Origin: Croceitalea rosinachiae
GTDB lineage: Bacteria > Bacteroidota > Bacteroidia > Flavobacteriales > Flavobacteriaceae
Direction of reading: 5' to 3'
Assembly (NCBI RefSeq): GCF_031846445.1
Contig: NZ_JAVRHR010000003.1
Span: forward strand, 124,001 to 188,000
Length of the DNA: 64,000 nucleotides
Below are positions 37,510-45,715 of the stretch, piece after piece (within the stretch, counting starts at the first letter, position 1; every line of letters begins with the position of its first letter). The notes under the pieces were generated by a model. It searched no databases. It saw only the letters and a program-made list of their open reading frames with translations, and was not told the origin of the DNA. The position numbers and the translations under genes were made by a program.

Positions 37510-37968
37510 TTATTTTTTTCTTTGTAGAATCTTGCCAGTAACAAATATTGCAACCAACCCCAATATAGTACTTCCGCCAAGTATTTTGCCCAAGCTCTCA
37601 TAGCCTGAAAAAGCACAATAAACGGAAGATGCTATTAACAACAAGGCAATAATGAACCCGAAAATTTGGCCTTTCTTGCTTTGACTCAATTGACTAGTCA
37701 CTGCTTTATCTTCAAGTCTCATACGATGAGCAGCTTGATTTTCCGCCATCTTCATGATTCTTTCAGCACCGTTTTCTACAACTCCGTTATAATGCTCTAA
37801 AACTTCAGGAGGAGGCAAAGGCCCGCTAAAACTACTACTTCTAACTTGTGTTACTTCAATAAGAGTTTCCTTTTGCTCATCCGAAACAGATGGGTTTTCA
37901 AGAATCTCTTGTACTTCTTTTGGGATTTTTTTTACCGGCTCCTCTTCTGGGCTATCTAATTCAGACAT
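37510..37968 (-). CDS. DUF2335-family membrane protein
   Basis: 152 residues. A charged N-terminal half contains SFSGPLPPPEVLEHYNGVVENGAERIMKMAENQAAHR, the DUF2335 signature. Two C-terminal TM helices follow and a basic end. Members are common on prophages and islands, with unproven function. The next minus-strand gene upstream ends at its start, a two-gene unit. Confidence 0.85.
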   Translation of the reverse strand: MSELDSPEEEPVKKIPKEVQEILENPSVSDEQKETLIEVTQVRSSSFSGPLPPPEVLEHYNGVVENGAERIMKMAENQAAHRMRLEDKAVTSQLSQSKKGQIFGFIIALLLIASSVYCAFSGYESLGKILGGSTILGLVAIFVTGKILQRKK

Positions 37969-38199
37969 TTAATCTTTATGACTTATTTGCTCTTTAATTT
38001 CATCGACAGAAACCTTAATGTCTTCACCCACCATGCCCCAGTCAGATTGCATAGCTTTATAATCAGCTAGTTCTGGCGTCTTTGAAGTGTTAAAACTATA
38101 GTAGTTACCTGTAAAATCAAATGCACTGCCCATTCCTGTTATAAATGAAGACTTAGGGAATAGAAAATCAGTACGGTATTTTCTTAAAACCTTTTTCAT
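37969..38199 (-). CDS. Hypothetical protein upstream of DUF2335
   Basis: 76 residues, abutting the DUF2335 gene with no gap. It contains FPKSSFITGMGSAFDFTGNYY near the N-terminus. Similar short partners occur with DUF2335 genes on mobile elements. No function can be given. Confidence 0.6.
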   Translation of the reverse strand: MKKVLRKYRTDFLFPKSSFITGMGSAFDFTGNYYSFNTSKTPELADYKAMQSDWGMVGEDIKVSVDEIKEQISHKD

Positions 38200-38527
38200 T
38201 GGGTTATGTAGCGATTCAATAAGTATTTAAATTTAAGCAATAATACTTATTTGTTTTTATAATAAGACGTTAATTCCTTCTTTTAGTTACATAGGATAAC
38301 GTAATATAGTTATATTTTGGTATAGTTCAGCCTTTGTCTTTAGGATTCCAATCTAAGCCTTTTTTCAGAATTTTCTTAAATCCTAATTATTTTTAAGCCT
38401 TTTCCATGGGTTCAATACTGTACCACTCCAAAAATACCTCAGCAATCCAAGAGTATCACTAAAATAATGACTAATGAATTACAAATTGGTTGATATATTG
38501 GGTTAGTATATTCGTTGTTTTATAATT
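38200..38527. other. Noncoding stretch
   Basis: About 330 bases of AT-rich sequence between two minus-strand genes. No credible reading frame, RNA gene or clear hairpin is seen. It should hold the promoter of the gene ending at 37969. Confidence 0.5.
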
Positions 38528-39331
38528 CTAACTCTTTTGTGATTCAAATAAAGAATTAAATTTTCTTGATTGTTGGAATTTAGAAAATTGACCATCCCCT
38601 TTGATTATTTGAAGATAGTTTTTGTCTAATTCGATAACTTTTCTCAGACACTCTAAAGCTTCATTTTTCTTTCCCAAATCCCATAAAACCAAAGAAAGGT
38701 TATAATATCCCATTTTATGTTTAGAATTTATAGTGATGCTCTTTCTTAAGTAAATTTCTGCTTTCCCTAAATTGCCAATTTTATAGTTTGTATGTCCAAA
38801 GTATTCATATAATTCATAGTCTTTAGGATTTAATTCTAAAGCTTGTCTATATATTTCTATAGCACTTCTGAATTTTCCCTGTCGGTGCAATGATATACCT
38901 TGTTCTTTTAGGGAGTTTGATTGCTTTTGTGCAATATTGATGTCTAGTTCATTTATTTTTTTAATCCCTGCAGAATCTAAAGTTATATTGTTCTTTGTCC
39001 AAGCACTTAAATCTTTTGCCAACTCCGGGTTCATTACTTGAAGAAGTCCTAAAGATGCTGTCTTCTTCTCTTCATCCATTGAGGTCATATCGATATAAAA
39101 AAGTTCTAAATATTTTACATCAAGTTGACCTTGTCCATACTTTTCATTAATCTTATTTTGAATTGCCAATAATTCGGTTTGTTTACTTATCAATTCATTA
39201 TTCGTTTCTCTACTATTTATTACAAATATTGCTAGAATTGTAGGTAACAACAGTTTTTCTGCAATTTTTAAGGCTTTTTCAGTACCTAAAAAAGTTAATG
39301 ATTTCTCTTTTAAGATTTTAAGTTTACTCAT
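38528..39331 (-). CDS. TPR-repeat protein with N-terminal membrane segment
   Basis: 267 residues. A short hydrophobic segment (ALKIAEKLLLPTILAIFVIN, about 20-38) anchors the protein. The C-terminal half has three or four TPR repeats (GISLHRQGKFRSAIEIYRQALELNPKDYELYEYFGHTNYKIGN, shown by the A-x-x-x-x-x-x-A-L-x-x-x-P spacing). It probably acts as a protein scaffold. It faces away from the 39547 gene. Confidence 0.8.
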   Translation of the reverse strand: MSKLKILKEKSLTFLGTEKALKIAEKLLLPTILAIFVINSRETNNELISKQTELLAIQNKINEKYGQGQLDVKYLELFYIDMTSMDEEKKTASLGLLQVMNPELAKDLSAWTKNNITLDSAGIKKINELDINIAQKQSNSLKEQGISLHRQGKFRSAIEIYRQALELNPKDYELYEYFGHTNYKIGNLGKAEIYLRKSITINSKHKMGYYNLSLVLWDLGKKNEALECLRKVIELDKNYLQIIKGDGQFSKFQQSRKFNSLFESQKS

Positions 39332-39438
39332 TTAAAAAGTTATTGGTTAGTACGCTGAAAAACTAATTCTACTATTACATGTCTTTCAAATAATTCGATT
39401 AATTGGTATAAATATCTGATTAATTACACCTTAAAAGC

Positions 39439-39466
39439 AAAACCCTAGTTTTTTTATGGTTTTTAT
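39439..39466. repeat. 28-bp motif shared with 47761-47788
   Basis: AAAACCCTAG followed by T7, A, T, GGTTTTT and AT. 25 of 28 bases match the copy at 47761-47788. Both copies lie 80-145 bp before the start of a plus-strand cargo gene. Function unknown. Confidence 0.5.
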
Positions 39467-39546
39467 ACAAAGTGTTTTTGGTTTCATTTACTACTTTAAA
39501 AGCAATGAAAAATCGAATAAAATCTCTAACTAAATAAAATCTTAAA

Positions 39547-40662
39547 ATGTCCGAACTTCCAAAAAAATTAAGAGGTAGAGTGCCTTTTACCGTAATGCAA
39601 AATGATACCCACAATGTTATCCTCGATAAATACTATGTATTTAGTCAAACAGGAAATATTATGATGTCTACAACTGTTGCTAATTCTACTCAGATTGAAG
39701 ATGATGTGAAAACAGTATTTAATGAAGTAAATGTATTTTTCGCAGCACTTACTAAGGCAATGGAACTTACTAAGATACCAGGCAAAGGGGAATCATATGA
39801 CATATTTCATTATTCGGCGCTTAAAAAAATAATTGACTACTCGGGTTCCTTTATACAACTTCAGAAAGAAAGTATTCATCATGATTTATCCCGTCACTCG
39901 ACAAATTTTAGTGAAGAATTGCTTTTGGGTGTTATTGGTTTAGCAACTGATAAAACATTAATATCATTTGCCCAGTCTATGGTGGCATCTATGGGTAAGG
40001 CCGGGCTTACAATAGGGACTGGAAGCGAAAAAGACAGCGAAAAAGTTAGTAACATAATATTTGTGTGTGAGTATTTAATGGGAATGCCGTTGGTAACCGC
40101 TCTTGTGATATATGTTAAATCTAGTGAGGTACGTGAATATGTGAAAGTTGGGCCTTGTTTTGGATATTCTTCTGATACTGCAACAATGACAATCAATAAA
40201 GATGCTTATTTATTTGTAGTTCCCGATATAGTAAAAGAATACTCTCAGGAAATTTTGCAAGGTGAGAATGATCCCGCCTTCAACAAATTAGTAGATAATC
40301 TTCGAGAGGCCCTGAGAGATGCACCCCCGGGCTTAATAAATGTCCGCAGTACTACATCCGATAACATTATAAGTGATTTAGTTTATGCTACAGATTATAA
40401 CCTTTTGATTCAGGGTCTTAAGGGCATCAGTATCGATTCAATCCAAATAACTCTTGATGGCATCAGAGCAAATTTGACAACCGAGCCATCACTTATTAAT
40501 CCATTAGATGATACTTATTTTTTGAAATTTTCATTCACTGCTCCAAGTGATCCTAAAGCCCACAAAAAGGCAAGTTTTGAAATGACTATCACGGACGCAA
40601 CAACAAAAAGTAAAACAACGGTATATTCCGACGCAATATATACATTAAAAACTAGCAGCTAA
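39547..40662 (+). CDS. Hypothetical protein, possibly membrane-active
   Basis: 371 residues, not recognised. N-terminal region (to about 120) is charged. Residues about 125-185 include a hydrophobic pair (ELLLGVIGLATDKTLISFAQSM and VSNIIFVCEYLMGMPLVTAL). The arrangement is faintly like the Evf virulence-factor family, but I cannot confirm it. The C-terminal 80 residues look like a beta-sandwich (LKFSFTAPSDPKAHKKASFEMTITDATTKSKTTV). The PD-(D/E)XK nuclease gene starts 5 bp after its stop, so the two form a pair. Confidence 0.65.
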   Translation: MSELPKKLRGRVPFTVMQNDTHNVILDKYYVFSQTGNIMMSTTVANSTQIEDDVKTVFNEVNVFFAALTKAMELTKIPGKGESYDIFHYSALKKIIDYSGSFIQLQKESIHHDLSRHSTNFSEELLLGVIGLATDKTLISFAQSMVASMGKAGLTIGTGSEKDSEKVSNIIFVCEYLMGMPLVTALVIYVKSSEVREYVKVGPCFGYSSDTATMTINKDAYLFVVPDIVKEYSQEILQGENDPAFNKLVDNLREALRDAPPGLINVRSTTSDNIISDLVYATDYNLLIQGLKGISIDSIQITLDGIRANLTTEPSLINPLDDTYFLKFSFTAPSDPKAHKKASFEMTITDATTKSKTTVYSDAIYTLKTSS

Positions 40663-40667
40663 TTTAA

Positions 40668-41201
40668 ATGAGATCTCAACAGGTAAGAGAAGATTTTGTA
40701 GTTCCCTTCTTGAAACAAAAACAGAAGGATATTGATGATATTTTAAGCAATATATTAAAAGGCGGATGGGAAGGTTGGTTTCAAGTTGAATTAGCAATGT
40801 ATATGCTTACCTATCTGAAGTTTAAGGGCTCATTTTCACGTGAACAAACGTATTATCCAAATTCCGGGTCGAATTATGATATGATGGTCGAACCCAATAG
40901 GGGGACAAAAATTTATTTTGAAATAAAAACACAAAAAGGATTGAACGATTCTACGACTGCCTATAGATTGGAAAAAGATATTGACAAACTATTACGACTT
41001 GAATCTTCTTTCAAGATGAAAAATGTATTTGTAGCCTTCGCAATTACAAAACTTTCAAATCAGAAAGAGTACGATGAATTTATGAAAATGGCAAGAAGTG
41101 CAAATTATGGACCTAGACTTTTTGCTTACGACCTCCATGGCAACAGATTAAAGAATATAAATAAAAATAGATTGACTTTATTATGGTTTAAATTAGATTA
41201 A
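40668..41201 (+). CDS. PD-(D/E)XK nuclease-like protein
   Basis: 177 residues. The catalytic pattern of the restriction-endonuclease fold is visible: Glu in FQVELAMYM, Asp71 in SNYDMMV and Glu85-x-Lys87 in YFEIKTQKG. This suggests a Mg-dependent nuclease acting in the cytoplasm. It follows the 371-residue gene by 5 bp. No methyltransferase is nearby, so it is not a classical restriction system; a toxin or defence effector is an inference. Confidence 0.7.
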   Translation: MRSQQVREDFVVPFLKQKQKDIDDILSNILKGGWEGWFQVELAMYMLTYLKFKGSFSREQTYYPNSGSNYDMMVEPNRGTKIYFEIKTQKGLNDSTTAYRLEKDIDKLLRLESSFKMKNVFVAFAITKLSNQKEYDEFMKMARSANYGPRLFAYDLHGNRLKNINKNRLTLLWFKLD

Positions 41202-41233
41202 AAAAGAATCAACTTATTCCAAATTGCTTGAAA

Positions 41234-41485
41234 CTATTCCCAAGGTTTTGGTTTTATATCTAAATCAAGAGTGTACTTTTCTAATTTATGACCATAAACA
41301 AAAACACTCTTACCTATAATTCTGTCAGTTTCAAGATTTAGTTCAACCTCAACATAGAACTTATAAAGAGCATAAAGAACATAAGAGCAATCAATAGATT
41401 TAAAGGTGTCTACGTGCTCTCCTTTATCCCATAGGCGTTCCCATTGTTTTTCTTCTGATAGTGCGAGGTAATCAATTAAATCCAT
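41234..41485 (-). CDS. Hypothetical partner of the SRAP protein
   Basis: 83 residues, acidic with several Trp and Tyr. Starts at the last base of the SRAP gene (one-base overlap), so the two are translationally coupled. No domain recognised. It contains VFVYGHKLEKYTLDLDIKPKPW at the C-terminus. Confidence 0.55.
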   Translation of the reverse strand: MDLIDYLALSEEKQWERLWDKGEHVDTFKSIDCSYVLYALYKFYVEVELNLETDRIIGKSVFVYGHKLEKYTLDLDIKPKPWE

Positions 41486-42270
41486 TATCCAAATAAGCCT
41501 TGAGGTTTTCCCGGGTAGTCGATTGCCACTTCATTATAATCAACCTTTTCGATTATATCTTCCCTATTGGAATCTATAGTTCTTGAATATAGGTCTTTAG
41601 CGATAGGATATGCTTCTAATTCACCCTCCCATAAATCGTCATCGATGAGGTTCTGAACATCATCTTCAGTATTTCTATTGTACAACCATGCATCGACATC
41701 TTCATCGTTTATAATGATTGGTCTTCTAAACTTTTCATTGTGGATTTTGGCGAACATTGGTGTCGCTTCTTTTGTCAATACGGTAAAGGTGTTATAGCCG
41801 TCAACCGTTGTGGTGTAAATACCAGCCAAGAATATAGGGTCATCATCTTTGCGCTTAAAATAGAACGGAACTTTAAATGGTTTGCCCTTTACTTTGACTG
41901 GGGTAGTGTGAGGCTCAAAAAAACCATCTACGGGTATGATACATCGTTTGTGTTCCCATGAATATCTATAGATAAAATGGTCAAATAGCTTTTCCGATTT
42001 GGCATTCAATCCACCAAATGTTTTATAGTTCTTGAAATACTCTTTGTAGTCAGCACCTTTATTCTTGGATGGCATTATGCCCCACATGCCTGGTGTAATC
42101 TTATTGGGTTCCTCCTGAGGCATTATCCACATCAATGGATGGCTCCATCCGTTAGCGTGAAAGTGGATAAGCTCTAAATCCAGTTGATGGTCTTTACCAA
42201 TTAATGCCTCCACCTGAAGCTGTCTTTCAAGTTCTTCTCTTTTTCTGGTCTGTCTTGTTGAATAACACAT
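41485..42270 (-). CDS. SRAP/HMCES-family (YedK) abasic-site DNA-protein crosslink protein
   Basis: 261 residues beginning M-C (Cys2), the nucleophile that bonds to abasic sites after Met removal. Further family features are NAKSEKLFDHF, RCIIPVDGFFEPH with the active-site Glu, and the KIHNEKFRRPIII segment with the His. It shields ssDNA abasic sites. Many copies occur on phages and islands; here it sits inside the first element. Confidence 0.93.
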   Translation of the reverse strand: MCYSTRQTRKREELERQLQVEALIGKDHQLDLELIHFHANGWSHPLMWIMPQEEPNKITPGMWGIMPSKNKGADYKEYFKNYKTFGGLNAKSEKLFDHFIYRYSWEHKRCIIPVDGFFEPHTTPVKVKGKPFKVPFYFKRKDDDPIFLAGIYTTTVDGYNTFTVLTKEATPMFAKIHNEKFRRPIIINDEDVDAWLYNRNTEDDVQNLIDDDLWEGELEAYPIAKDLYSRTIDSNREDIIEKVDYNEVAIDYPGKPQGLFG

Positions 42271-42367
42271 GTTCCAAAACTTATCGTTTCAAGTTAATTA
42301 TAACATTTAACACTTACAAGATATAAACATTCATCAATAAAAAGGAATATATCCATATTTTTGGATT

Positions 42368-42667
42368 ATGTCCTACACTCCATCAAGAAAAATGAATTTA
42401 GATAGTGCTCAAATCAAAGATTGGATTGCAGAAGTTATTGAATCTGGAGAGGGTGCTTTTAAGATTAAAAACAAAGGAACTAGTTATATTGAGTACAATA
42501 ACGGTAGGTTTTTAATGAAACATCTCAATGTTGTTCGAGAGGTGAAAAAGACTAAAGAAGTTACTATCGATATATTCAACAAGAGAGTGGGTAGGTACTT
42601 AAATTTTGAATACAAACGGTATTACTATTATTTTTATGATGGAGATTGGTACAGACAGAAATTATGA
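42368..42667 (+). CDS. Hypothetical basic protein
   Basis: 99 residues, rich in Lys, Tyr and Arg, with the segment FKIKNKGTSYIEYNNGRF. The start region (SYTPSRKMNLDSAQIKDWIAEV) is helical. No domain recognised. It overlaps the following 28-residue membrane frame by four bases. Confidence 0.5.
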   Translation: MSYTPSRKMNLDSAQIKDWIAEVIESGEGAFKIKNKGTSYIEYNNGRFLMKHLNVVREVKKTKEVTIDIFNKRVGRYLNFEYKRYYYYFYDGDWYRQKL

Positions 42668-42750
42668 AAGACGGAGAAGATAAAAATGGTATTATATTTT
42701 GGATGATTGTTTTGGTTGGCATTATAATTTATGTCGCTTCCAATTTATAG
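42664..42750 (+). CDS. 28-residue membrane mini-protein
   Basis: Starts in an ATGA overlap with the preceding gene. A charged start (KDGEDKNG) is followed by one hydrophobic helix (IIFWMIVLVGIIIYVAS). The coupling and topology support it modestly. Confidence 0.4.
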   Translation: MKDGEDKNGIIFWMIVLVGIIIYVASNL

Positions 42751-43021
42751 AAACCAAAGAATAGCGCGCGGATATTGGGAAAAACTAATTGTTCTCAATA
42801 AGACTGTCTGCCAATCTTCTTTGCGGTTACTTAGCTATTGATTCTATCCACACTATTCCTTTTAACCTCCAATATTTTCACAAAATCGGGAATGGACAGA
42901 ATTTAGAAAACATATTAAATTATACCTAAATAGTGCTATTTTTATTCCAAATCAATAGGGATATGCTGATGTTTCGTCATATCCAGTAGTTGTGGTTAAT
43001 GTCCAAAAACCGATAAATTGA
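42751..43021. other. Noncoding stretch ending in the first cassette boundary
   Basis: 270 bases without a gene. The last part holds a hairpin (GGATATG and CATATCC arms, 42959-42985) directly before the cassette start sequence GTTGTGGTTA at 42989. It may be a degenerate recombination site or the insertion point of the array. Confidence 0.5.
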
Positions 43022-43816
43022 ATGAACAAAACGATATTTGAGATTACCAAAATGGATTGTCCTTCAGAGGAAAATTTAATCCGAATGAAATTGGATGGAA
43101 TCTCAAGTATTGCGAATTTGGACTTTGACATTCCCAACCGAAAACTAACTGTTTTTCACAGCGGACAAATTGACCAAATCGAAAAGTCCGTTATCGAACT
43201 GAATTTAGGCGGAAAGAAAATCTCTACTGAACAAACCGAACAAACGGAATTTAAAGAAAATGCAAACCAAAAAAAGTTACTTTGGTCTGTACTTACCATA
43301 AATTTTGCCTTTTTCATAATCGAAATGACAACTGGATTAATCTCAAAATCGATGGGATTAGTTGCAGACAGTTTGGATATGCTTGCGGACAGTTTCGTTT
43401 ACGGAATTAGCTTGTTTGCGGTTGGCGGAACTCTGACAAGAAAAAAGCGGATTGCGAAACTTGCTGGATATTTTCAAATAACACTTGCAATTATTGGATT
43501 TGTGGAAGTGTTAAGGAGGTTTTTCGGAGACGAGAAACTTCCCGATTTTTCGACAATGATTATCGTTTCAATTTTTGCGCTTATCGCAAATGGAATTTGT
43601 CTTTACATTTTACAAAAGTCGAAAAGTAAAGAAGAGGCACATATGAAAGCAAGTATGATTTTCACTTCGAATGACGTGATTATTAATTTAGGAGTCATAA
43701 TCGCTGGACTTTTGGTAAATTGGTTGAGTTCGAGCAAACCCGATTTGATTATCGGAACAATCGTTTTTATTTTGGTAATTCAAGGAGCATTAAGAATTTT
43801 AAAATTAAGTAAATAA
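43022..43816 (+). CDS. Cation diffusion facilitator-like transporter with HMA-like N-terminus
   Basis: 264 residues. Residues 1-65 resemble a heavy-metal-associated domain, but the usual GMxCxxC is replaced by MDCPSEE, with a single Cys. Residues about 85-264 form six TM helices of the CDF family (NFAFFIIEMTTGLISKSMGLVADSLDMLADSFVYG), with the paired Asp sites of helix II (ADSLDMLADS). The substrate metal is unknown. It is the sole gene of the first cassette, starting 33 bp after the cassette boundary. Confidence 0.85.
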   Translation: MNKTIFEITKMDCPSEENLIRMKLDGISSIANLDFDIPNRKLTVFHSGQIDQIEKSVIELNLGGKKISTEQTEQTEFKENANQKKLLWSVLTINFAFFIIEMTTGLISKSMGLVADSLDMLADSFVYGISLFAVGGTLTRKKRIAKLAGYFQITLAIIGFVEVLRRFFGDEKLPDFSTMIIVSIFALIANGICLYILQKSKSKEEAHMKASMIFTSNDVIINLGVIIAGLLVNWLSSSKPDLIIGTIVFILVIQGALRILKLSK

Positions 43817-43827
43817 ATAAAAAACAC

Positions 43828-43963
43828 TAACCACAACAATGGCTATAAGTAATTGCTTGTTCTCGCCTACTTCTGAAAATCCTCGCGGATTTTCAGCTTG
43901 GTGTGTACTTGCAAAGTTAAGTGCTAACCCACGCAACTACTCATAGCCCAGACGTTATCATCA
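43828..43963 (+). repeat. attC-like site 1 (after CDF cassette)
   Basis: About 136 bp. Outer elements TAACCACAAC and GTTATCATCA; stem GGCTATAAGTAATTGC (43841-43856) pairs with GCAACTACTCATAGCC (43933-43948); central CTGAAAATCC-TCGC-GGATTTTCAG hairpin at 43873-43896. Long palindromic attC type. Confidence 0.75.
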
Positions 43964-43975
43964 ACATAGACAACA

Positions 43976-44632
43976 ATGAAAATATTTATAAGTCATTCAA
44001 GTAGAGAAAAGTGGATTGCAAAGAAAATCTCCGAAGAATTAATACAATTAGGTTGTGAGACCTTCCTGGATGAGAAAGATATTTCAACTGGAAAGGCAAT
44101 TGATGATTCTATCAATGATCATTTGGGAGATTCTGATGATTTTGTCATTTTGTTAAGTGAAGCGTCCCTCAAAAGCGCTTGGGTTTTAGTCGAATTAGGA
44201 GGAGCAATTGCTCTAAAAAAGAATATAATCCCCATTCTATTATTTATTGGTGTAAATGAAATACCTGATGTAATCTCAAAATATTTAGCTCGGGATCTCA
44301 ATGATATTGACAAGTATTATGGAGAAGTCGGTAAAAAGCTCAAAGGTCAAATTATTAAGAGAAAACCAATTAAGAAGCCAAAAGTAGAACAGCAAAGTAT
44401 TTTAATCGGCCAAAGAGTGAAAATAGTTGATAATCCAAATCGGAGCGTAATAGATCTGGTCGATTGGAATGACCAAGAGATGGACAATTATCTTGGTTTG
44501 ACTGCAAAGGTAGTGGAAGTGAATCCGTTAGGTCGCAATGGAGAAAAGCTATCAAATACGTTCAAACTTGATATTGATAAAGGTGAATTCTATTGGCGCA
44601 CAGACTGGTTAATAGCACTCGCAGAAAACTAA
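43976..44632 (+). CDS. TIR-domain protein with C-terminal SH3-like domain
   Basis: 218 residues. The TIR domain (1-125) starts with MKIFISHSSREKWIAKKI and has a FLDEKDISTGKAI BB-loop-like region. The Glu in WVLVELGGAI is at the place of the catalytic Glu of NAD-cleaving TIR domains. Residues about 145-218 form a small beta domain (GQRVKIVDNP, YWRTDWLIAL). It may be an NADase effector of the immune type, or a nucleotide-sensing protein. It begins 22 bp after the cassette boundary and is the only gene of the second cassette. Confidence 0.85.
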   Translation: MKIFISHSSREKWIAKKISEELIQLGCETFLDEKDISTGKAIDDSINDHLGDSDDFVILLSEASLKSAWVLVELGGAIALKKNIIPILLFIGVNEIPDVISKYLARDLNDIDKYYGEVGKKLKGQIIKRKPIKKPKVEQQSILIGQRVKIVDNPNRSVIDLVDWNDQEMDNYLGLTAKVVEVNPLGRNGEKLSNTFKLDIDKGEFYWRTDWLIALAEN

Positions 44633-44637
44633 TAAAC

Positions 44638-44695
44638 TGATGATAACAAAACCTAAACTGCATTAAAACGCAGTTTAGCTAGAACGTTGTACAAC
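44638..44695 (+). repeat. attC-like site 2 (after TIR cassette)
   Basis: Compact 58-bp site: TGATGATAAC, then CTAAACTGC (44653-44661) pairing with GCAGTTTAG (44670-44678), then GTTGTACAAC, the start of the next cassette. Size and layout match short attC sites. Confidence 0.75.
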
Positions 44696-44707
44696 ATTTG
44701 ACAAAAA

Positions 44708-45535
44708 ATGGATACTGAAACGATAAACTCACTACTACCAGGAACAATCACATTGATTGTCACTTCCCTTTTTGGGTTGCTAATTGGAATATTGACTGAA
44801 AAATTTAAGAACAGGTTACGAATTATTACCTACCAAATTTATACTCAAAATTTAAAGCCAAATCTATCAAAGAATCTTATAGGAAATTTAAAAATATCTC
44901 TGAGCGAAAGAGAAATTGACTCGCTGAGAAGTGCGTATGTCGAGTTTGAAAATAAGAACAATGTTGATTTAGAAAATGTTGCAATAAGATTTAGTATAAG
45001 TCAAGGAGCAATTTTTCAAGGAAGTGAAGGATATGTGAGAAGTAGTCTTTCTTGGCTCAATTGGACTGAAAATCATAACGATTTTTTTCAAAATGTTCTT
45101 TCTGAGTTTAACGCTTTACCAACTGATGAAAATGGGTTAAAACAAATTCCAGATAATTTGCAGAATCAAATTAATTATGTAAATCAAAATCAAGAATATT
45201 TAATCCCAGTATTTAACAGAAAAGACACTGCTCATTTTAATTTTTTATTTGAAGACCCTATTGATGGTAGTACAGCCATTTTAAATACTTCAATTAATCA
45301 TAAGTCAGTTAGATTGGAACGGAAAGTGGATGATGATAAAGTAGCTAAGAAAAATTTATGGACAGCAGTTGGAATAGGAATAGCGCTTGTAATTATTATA
45401 CTTACAATTATTATATACAATTATCCAGAAAATAAGGCTTTGATTATCATTTCAGGTATTGTTGGATTTTCCTATTCGATTGTTGGCTATTTGATATTAG
45501 AAATTTATAAAAGAATTAAAGATTATTTTAAATAA
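44708..45535 (+). CDS. Hypothetical membrane protein (third cassette)
   Basis: 275 residues. One N-terminal TM helix (GTITLIVTSLFGLLIGILTE), a long hydrophilic domain (about 40-215) with coiled and beta segments, and two C-terminal TM helices (AVGIGIALVIIILTIIIY and ALIIISGIVGFSYSIVGYLI). No domain recognised. It begins 22 bp after the cassette boundary. Confidence 0.65.
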   Translation: MDTETINSLLPGTITLIVTSLFGLLIGILTEKFKNRLRIITYQIYTQNLKPNLSKNLIGNLKISLSEREIDSLRSAYVEFENKNNVDLENVAIRFSISQGAIFQGSEGYVRSSLSWLNWTENHNDFFQNVLSEFNALPTDENGLKQIPDNLQNQINYVNQNQEYLIPVFNRKDTAHFNFLFEDPIDGSTAILNTSINHKSVRLERKVDDDKVAKKNLWTAVGIGIALVIIILTIIIYNYPENKALIIISGIVGFSYSIVGYLILEIYKRIKDYFK

Positions 45536-45539
45536 AAAC

Positions 45540-45678
45540 GTTGTAAAACAAGGGCTTTAATTCATTGCTAGTACAGGCTTACTTACGAAAATCCGCGAGG
45601 ATTTTCAGTTTGGTGTGTATTTGCTAAATTAATCGCTAAACCATGTAACTACTCATAGCCCAGACCATTGTATGACAT
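45540..45678 (+). repeat. attC-like site 3
   Basis: About 139 bp. GTTGTAAAAC starts it and ATTGTATGACAT ends it (the core GTT is changed to ATT). The centre is GAAAATCC-GCGA-GGATTTTC (45587-45606), closely like attC 1 but with the loop inverted. CTACTCATAGCCCAGAC near its right end is shared with attC 1. Confidence 0.7.
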
Positions 45679-45715
45679 TTGAATTAAATTTAAACAGATT
45701 TTAAACGTTATAGTT

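Noticed and set aside
40668..41201. Classical restriction-modification system
   Set aside because: No DNA methyltransferase or specificity gene is adjacent to the nuclease-like gene.
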